Shown here: positions 16,601 to 19,273 of the stretch, one piece after another | How the letters are laid out: each line of letters opens with the position of its first letter | Position numbering within the stretch: the first letter of the stretch is position 1 | Origin: Chrysochromulina parva | Lineage: Eukaryota; Haptophyta; Prymnesiales; Chrysochromulinaceae | NCBI GenBank assembly: GCA_002887195.1 | Contig: PJAB01000904.1 | Location: 1-19,273 of the forward strand | DNA: 19,273 nucleotides | Direction of reading: 5' to 3' | Position numbers and translations under genes: made by a program | The notes under the pieces: model-generated | Database searches by the model: none | What the model was told of the DNA's origin: nothing | The model's input: the letters and a program-made list of their open reading frames with translations, nothing else

Positions 16601-17945
16601 CTGATGAGGGAGGCAATCAGTCGCAATCAGCATGCACTCAGCCGAAGTTACCGGCTTCCTCGTCACCCAACTGAGACCGCCACGTGGCACGCAGGGTCAT
16701 CAGGGTTCATCAGGGTTCATCAGGGTTCATCAGGGTTGATGAGGGGTCATCACCTGAAGCCGCCACGTGGCACGCACGTGGCGATCGTGGGCACGCGCGC
16801 CTCGTGCCACCCGATGCCCGTGTTAATTATGTCCGCACCTGATGAGGGATGCAATCAGCATGCAATCAGCATGCAATCAGCATGCAATCAGCATGCTGCG
16901 CCTCGTGCCACCCGATGCCCGTGTGGATGATGCCCGCACCGGCCGCCTCGAGGCCCTGTGGCAATCAGTCGCAATCAGCATGCAATCAGCATGCAATCAG
17001 CATGCAATCAGCATGCAATCAGCATGCAATCAGCATGCAATCAGCAAGCACCTGCCGCCTCGAGGCCCTGTGCCAGCGCCACCACCTCGGGCCACTCTGA
17101 CCCGCCCTCCACCAAATCAAGCATCGAGAGCCGGAACATGATGATGAATTTGGGATCGACGGCCGCCCGGATCCGCTCGACGATCGCCAGTGGAAGGCGC
17201 GTGCGGTTCGTGTACGTGCCCCCCCACTCGTCCGTCCGCTTGTTCGTACGCGCCGCGATGAACTGGTTAATCAGGTACCCCTCGGAGCCCATCACCTGAT
17301 GAGGGAGGCAATCAGCATGCACTCAGAGGCATTCCGCCTGGTCAGGCAACCCCTTGGTGCCCATCACCTCGACGCCGTCGTGGCCAGCCTATCACCTGAT
17401 GAGGGAGGCAATCAGCATGCAATTAAAGGCAATCAGCATGCACTCACCTCGACGCCGTCGTAGCCAGCCTCCTGCGCTAGGCTCGCGCAGCGCACGAAGT
17501 CCTCGATCGTGCGCTCGACCTCTGCCGACGAGAGGGCCTTGGGGGTGAACCAACCGATAGGTGCCTTCTTCGCCGACGCCGACACGTTGAACGGGTGGTA
17601 GCCGTACCGGCCCGAGTGCAGGATCTGCATCGCGATCTTTGGGCCGTTGTGCCGGTGGACGGCCTCGGTCACCTCACGGTGGCGCGCCGCGTCGGCGGGT
17701 GTCGCCATCATCGCAGCCATCGGCGCGACGCGCCCGGCGTTGTTCGGAGCGATGCCACCCGTCACCATGAGGCCGACGCCGCCCTTGGCGCGCTCCTCGA
17801 AGAAGGCCGCCATGCGCCCGAGGTGATGGCCGAAGCCGTCGCCCTCCTCGAGCCCGTTGTGCATGGAGCCCATGATGCATCGATTGATGAGCGTCGTGCC
17901 GCGCAGCTTGAGCGGCGAGAAGATCTTTGGGTAGGCGGCCGCCAT
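13601..17945 (-). CDS. fadH: 2,4-dienoyl-CoA reductase (NADPH), FadH type
   Basis: FMN/FAD/4Fe-4S flavoenzyme that reduces 2,4-dienoyl-CoA with NADPH during beta-oxidation of polyunsaturated fatty acids. Twelve exons: 17448-17945, 17052-17295, 16754-16838, 16319-16600, 15975-16042, 15617-15735, 15293-15370, 14862-15002, 14646-14715, 14083-14496, 13750-13964, 13601-13672; 761 residues against about 670 in bacteria. The TIM barrel starts YPKIFSPLKLRGTTLINR. Probable catalytic Tyr173 (GSEGY) and His259 (GWHEAR) are present. The iron-sulfur cysteines are 344, 347, 351 and 363 (CIACNQAC...SC). FAD site VVGAGPAGLAFA (about 389) and NADPH site AIIGAGGIGFD (about 511) follow, then LGKTTGWIHR and AAELDAKRAID. 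The extra length is an Ala/Gly insert in exon 10 and a C-terminal tail. The ATG at 17945 begins family similarity; the frame is open to 18134, so a targeting extension is possible. No PTS1 is visible. Confidence 0.96.
13673..13749 (-). other. FadH intron 11 with duplicated exon 12 start
   Basis: Only 77 bases. The intron begins with a nearly exact copy of the exon 12 start (GTGGGAGATTTCATCGCGCC), then CATGCTGATTGC units and CCTCATCAG. Splicing at AAG/GTGGGA to CATCAG/GTGGGA, or reading the first copy until its in-frame continuation, changes only the short C-terminus. Confidence 0.75.
13965..14082 (-). repeat. FadH intron 10, 11-bp array
   Basis: Plus strand (GCATGCACTCA)n, about seven units at 13983-14062; in sense, TGAGTGCATGC. 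Donor is probably AAAG/GTCAAG (weak), acceptor GCTGGTCAG/GCAAGG, restoring HMKGKDGKPTVLKVD. The donor choice rests on frame and family fit. Confidence 0.7.
14497..14645 (-). repeat. FadH intron 9 with copies of both flanks and a second-family element
   Basis: Donor CCATG/GTGATTGC, acceptor CTTCCCCACAG/GTGCCGATAGG. An uninterrupted exon 9/10 junction copy (GAATGCCTCGCCCATGGTGC, sense) lies at about 14545-14590. A 37-base element at 14497-14533 begins GCAAGT and ends CCCCACAG, matching the element in intron 5. Confidence 0.8.
14716..14861 (-). repeat. FadH intron 8
   Basis: Donor AAGCCG/GTAACTGC, acceptor CCTCATCAG/GTGGGCG. An internal perfect acceptor (14811) is followed by a diverged copy of the exon 9 start, then three CTTCGTTGATTGCCTCCCTCAT units. 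The first 50 or so bases closely match a part of intron 3. Confidence 0.75.
15003..15292 (-). repeat. FadH intron 7 with a 22-bp array of about five units
   Basis: Plus strand repeats GATGAGGGAGGCAATCAACG at 22-base spacing from about 15005 to 15112. In sense each unit is a near-complete branch site, pyrimidine tract and CATC end, but lacks the final AG except in the last unit (acceptor at 15003). A copy of exon 8 sequence (GCGAGCAGCTGCA, about 15117-15135) and of the exon 7 end (about 15226-15245) are also inside. Donor ACGC/GTGCGT. Confidence 0.8.
15371..15616 (-). repeat. FadH intron 6 with exon 6-end copy
   Basis: Donor GGGCAAG/GTACGTC, acceptor ATTGCGCGCAG/GAGGAG. A near-identical copy of the exon 6 end (encoding GQFNLAKMVPGK) lies at about 15534-15580, followed by two similar blocks containing ACTCCACAC and GTTACCA(C/T)CAGAGGC (plus strand). 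Other CTGATGA and CTGATTGCG motifs fill the remainder. Confidence 0.75.
15736..15974 (-). repeat. FadH intron 5: 10-bp array of about 12 units plus exon 6 copy and second-family element
   Basis: Plus strand (GGCGTCATCA)n at about 15838-15960. The sense strand reads CTGATGACGC. It is followed by a copy of the exon 6 start (GTCCGGCCGGCCTCGCC, sense, about 15784-15815) and a 39-base element at 15736-15774 beginning GCAAGT and ending CCCCACAG. Donor GTGCAG/GTCCGA is weak, but the frame and protein (VVGAGPAGLAFA) fit. Confidence 0.75.
16043..16318 (-). repeat. FadH intron 4 with exon 5-start copy
   Basis: Donor GCCGG/GTGAGTGCC, acceptor CATCATCAG/GTACGAG. A copy of the exon 5 start (GGTACGAGACGGAGCTGTTG, sense) recurs at about 16106-16128, preceded by its own CCATCATCAG. 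The rest is CTGATTGCC/CTGAGTGCC units and CATCATCACC runs. Confidence 0.75.
16601..16753 (-). repeat. FadH intron 3 with junction copy and GTAACT element
   Basis: Donor TTCAG/GTGATG, acceptor CATCAG/TTGGGTG. A block of about four GTTCATCAGG units (about 16697-16740) leads to an uninterrupted exon 3/4 junction copy (CVPRGGLSWVTRKP in sense, about 16652-16695). That copy is followed by its own GTAACT donor-like site and another full motif. The GTAACT part also occurs in intron 8. Confidence 0.85.
16839..17051 (-). repeat. FadH intron 2: two 11-bp arrays around an uninterrupted junction copy
   Basis: Plus strand carries (GCATGCAATCA)n, about four units at 16849-16895 and seven at 16970-17045. 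Between them (about 16896-16956) lies a copy of the joined exon 2/3 sequence, reading GLEAAGAGIIHTGIGWHEA in sense. Donor GCAG/GTGCTTG, acceptor CATCAG/GTGCGG. Confidence 0.88.
17296..17447 (-). repeat. FadH intron 1 holding an uninterrupted copy of the exon 1/exon 2 junction
   Basis: Donor GTCGAG/GTGAGTGC, acceptor CCTCATCAG/GTGATGGG. Between two motif blocks, at about 17351-17392, lies a diverged copy of the joined exons reading HDGVEVMGTKG in the sense frame, matching YDGVE+VMGSEG without any intron between. Confidence 0.85.
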
Positions 17946-18288
17946 AGGCTCCTCGACCGCGCGACCGAGCGAGCGAAAGAGACCGTCCGACTTGGACTTC
18001 TTGATGACGGAAAAGCCGTGTGAACATACCGACGTTCTCAAAAATCTCCAGATCTCCGAGATCGAGAGCCACTCAATCGTGTCCACATGCACACCACTGT
18101 AACTAGGCGGCGGCGCGGCGCGCGCAGGCCCCACCGCGCACCGTATGGGGCCTATGGGCTAGCGCCTGCATGCAATCCGCATGTGCATCGTTCCTGCATG
18201 TGTGCAGGCTGCATGTGCGATACATGTGCGGCTAGAATGCACAAGTGGGGACACTCGACGCCGCGCCGCCATAGGCATGCAACCTGTC
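17946..18288. other. Intergenic upstream of FadH
   Basis: 343 bases between the FadH ATG and the probable stop of the right-hand gene (18289). The FadH frame is open up to 18134, so part may encode an N-terminal extension (contains SVIKKSKSDGLFRSLGR). CATGTGC/TGCATGTG-type short repeats occur at 18165-18235. No promoter motif is clear. Confidence 0.45.
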
Positions 18289-19273
18289 TCAGCCGCCAAT
18301 CACGTGGCAACATGGTACGTACTTCGCGCGCTCGCCCTCGGCGCCCCAATACGTGCATGCATTCGGGTACAGGTACTGGCCGCGCGCCCCGGCGGCACCA
18401 TGCATGTATTTGGGCACAGGTACTGGCCGCGCGCCCCGGCGGCAGCATGCATGTATTTGGGCACAGGTACTGGCCGCGCGCCCCGGCGGCTCTGCGATGA
18501 TGGTGAGCTCGACGTCAGCAGGCGTCATCAGGCGTCATCAGGCGATGATGGTGAGCTCGACGCCCGTCTCCGCCTTGATGAATTGACGCCACTTGGCGAG
18601 ATCCTCGAGACCATGATCTCCGATCATCTCCTGTCAAGATGAGATTAAGGCGAGATTGGGGCGAGATTGAGGCGAGATTGGGGCAGCGCTTGAGCGACTT
18701 AGAGAGGGAATCAGAGGAGCCATCCGAGGTGCAATTAGAGAGGCAATTAGTGATGCAATTAGAGAGGCAAGTGGAGATGGAATCAGAGGAGCCATCCGAG
18801 GAGCAATCCTACCTGGTCGATGAGATGGAGGTAATTAGAGAGGCAATCAGGAGCCATCCAAGGTGCCCCGCGAGTGCAATCCCATCTGGTCGATGAGATT
18901 GAGGCAGTACTCCACACTGATGAGGCAGGCAATCAGCATGCAATCCCACCTGGTCGATGAGATTGAGGCAGTACTCGAGCGGCAAGAGCGCAGCCGATGG
19001 TGAGAAAAGCGTGTGCCAATATCCAGTGCCTCGCCATGCGGTCGCCCGCACGCACCTGATGAGGGAGGAAATCAGCATGCACTCAGTATCCAGTGCCTCG
19101 CTATGCGGTCGCCCGCATGCACCTGATGATGAAGGCAATCAGCATGCACTCAGAGGCCATCAGCACGCACTGGTGATGCATCACGAACCACAGCAGGCAG
19201 ATCGCATGCGAGTGATGATGAAGGCAATCAGCATGCACTCGCAGGCCATCAGCACGCACTGGTGATGCATCAC
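18289..19273 (-). CDS. 3' part of an unrecognised, repeat-intron gene (5' end off the window)
   Basis: Not recognised. Exon pieces kept in one frame: a short exon end at 19260-19273, 18950-19055 (CVRATAWRGTGYWHTLFSPS, then AALLPLEYCLNLIDQ), and about 18535-18630 (EMIGDHGLEDLAKWRQF, then IKAETGVELTIIA). The region down to a stop near 18289 (through YWGAEGERAKYVPCCHVIGG) may complete it, but splicing there is unclear because of a 47-base tandem repeat. Support for the strand: acceptors CCTCATCAG and CTTGACAG, donors CCAG/GTGGGA and CA/GTGCGT, and repeats all in minus-sense orientation. Exon copies occur in the introns here too (about 19085-19125 and 18892-18915). Function cannot be assigned. 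Confidence 0.4.
18374..18500 (-). repeat. 47-bp tandem repeat, almost three copies
   Basis: Copies of TACTGGCCGCGCGCCCCGGC start at 18374, 18421 and 18468 (period 47), each followed by GGCAccATGCATGTATTTGG-like sequence. In sense each unit carries GGCCA/GTACCTG, a possible donor. It looks like exon end plus intron start amplified together, as at 1-208. Confidence 0.85.

Noticed and set aside
15003..17046. Regular short repeats resembling a CRISPR array
   Set aside because: Units are 10-22 bases with no unique spacers, lie inside introns of a eukaryotic gene, and no cas genes are present.
13671..19060. CTGATGAG on the plus strand resembles the hammerhead ribozyme core
   Set aside because: The matching GAAA core strand and helices are missing, and the string is simply the antisense of the acceptor CTCATCAG in minus-strand introns.
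1..19273. Classical transposon or retroelement as source of the repeats
   Set aside because: No transposase, reverse transcriptase, long terminal repeats or long terminal inverted repeats were seen in the window; a non-autonomous element with its enzyme elsewhere remains possible.
1..19273. tRNA or rRNA genes
   Set aside because: No cloverleaf with a TTCRA-type T loop and no rRNA-like segment was noticed on either strand by eye; a covariance-model search was not possible.

Overview
This is a eukaryotic nuclear window, very GC-rich, gene-dense and full of short introns. Five genes are split by 28 introns I could place by keeping the reading frame and matching known protein families. A high-GC microalga is the best guess (haptophyte first, pelagophyte or dinoflagellate possible). 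That is inference from gene style only; no marker gene settles it.

Layout, left to right: (1) 1-4365, minus, an ABCC/MRP-type ABC transporter, cut by the left edge inside NBD1. (2) 4985-6877, minus, a complete COP9 signalosome subunit 2 (CSN2). (3) 7153-8948, minus, an Ala/Pro-rich protein of unknown function with an MGC acylation-type N-terminus. (4) 9130-11117, plus, a membrane-anchored sugar-transfer-associated ATP-grasp enzyme, divergent from (3). (5) 11352-13133, plus, an intronless fusion of a glycosyltransferase-like domain, a ribosomal protein L9 N-terminal-like domain and a ShKT-like six-cysteine domain. (6) 13601-17945, minus, a complete 12-exon FadH-type 2,4-dienoyl-CoA reductase. 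(7) about 18289-19273, minus, the 3' part of an unrecognised gene. I found no tRNA, rRNA, CRISPR array or transposase. The genes are unrelated housekeeping or metabolic functions, not an operon or a pathway cluster.

The striking feature is the introns. Nearly all are built from one degenerate family: donor GTGAGT or similar, GCATGC, copies of CTGATTGC (branchpoint-like CTGAT/CTAAT) every 10-12 bases, and the end CCTCCCTCATCAG. The motif always lies in the sense of the gene it interrupts: it reads GCAATCAG on the plus strand within minus genes and CTGATTGC within plus genes. Many introns also hold a copy of the flanking exon end, and in at least four cases a diverged copy of the exon-exon junction as if it had never been interrupted. 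This looks like an active intron-generating (introner-like) process linked to tandem duplication of exon segments. The same duplication habit is visible inside coding sequence, in the repeats of the ABC transporter linker. The intronless fusion gene (5) stands out against this background.
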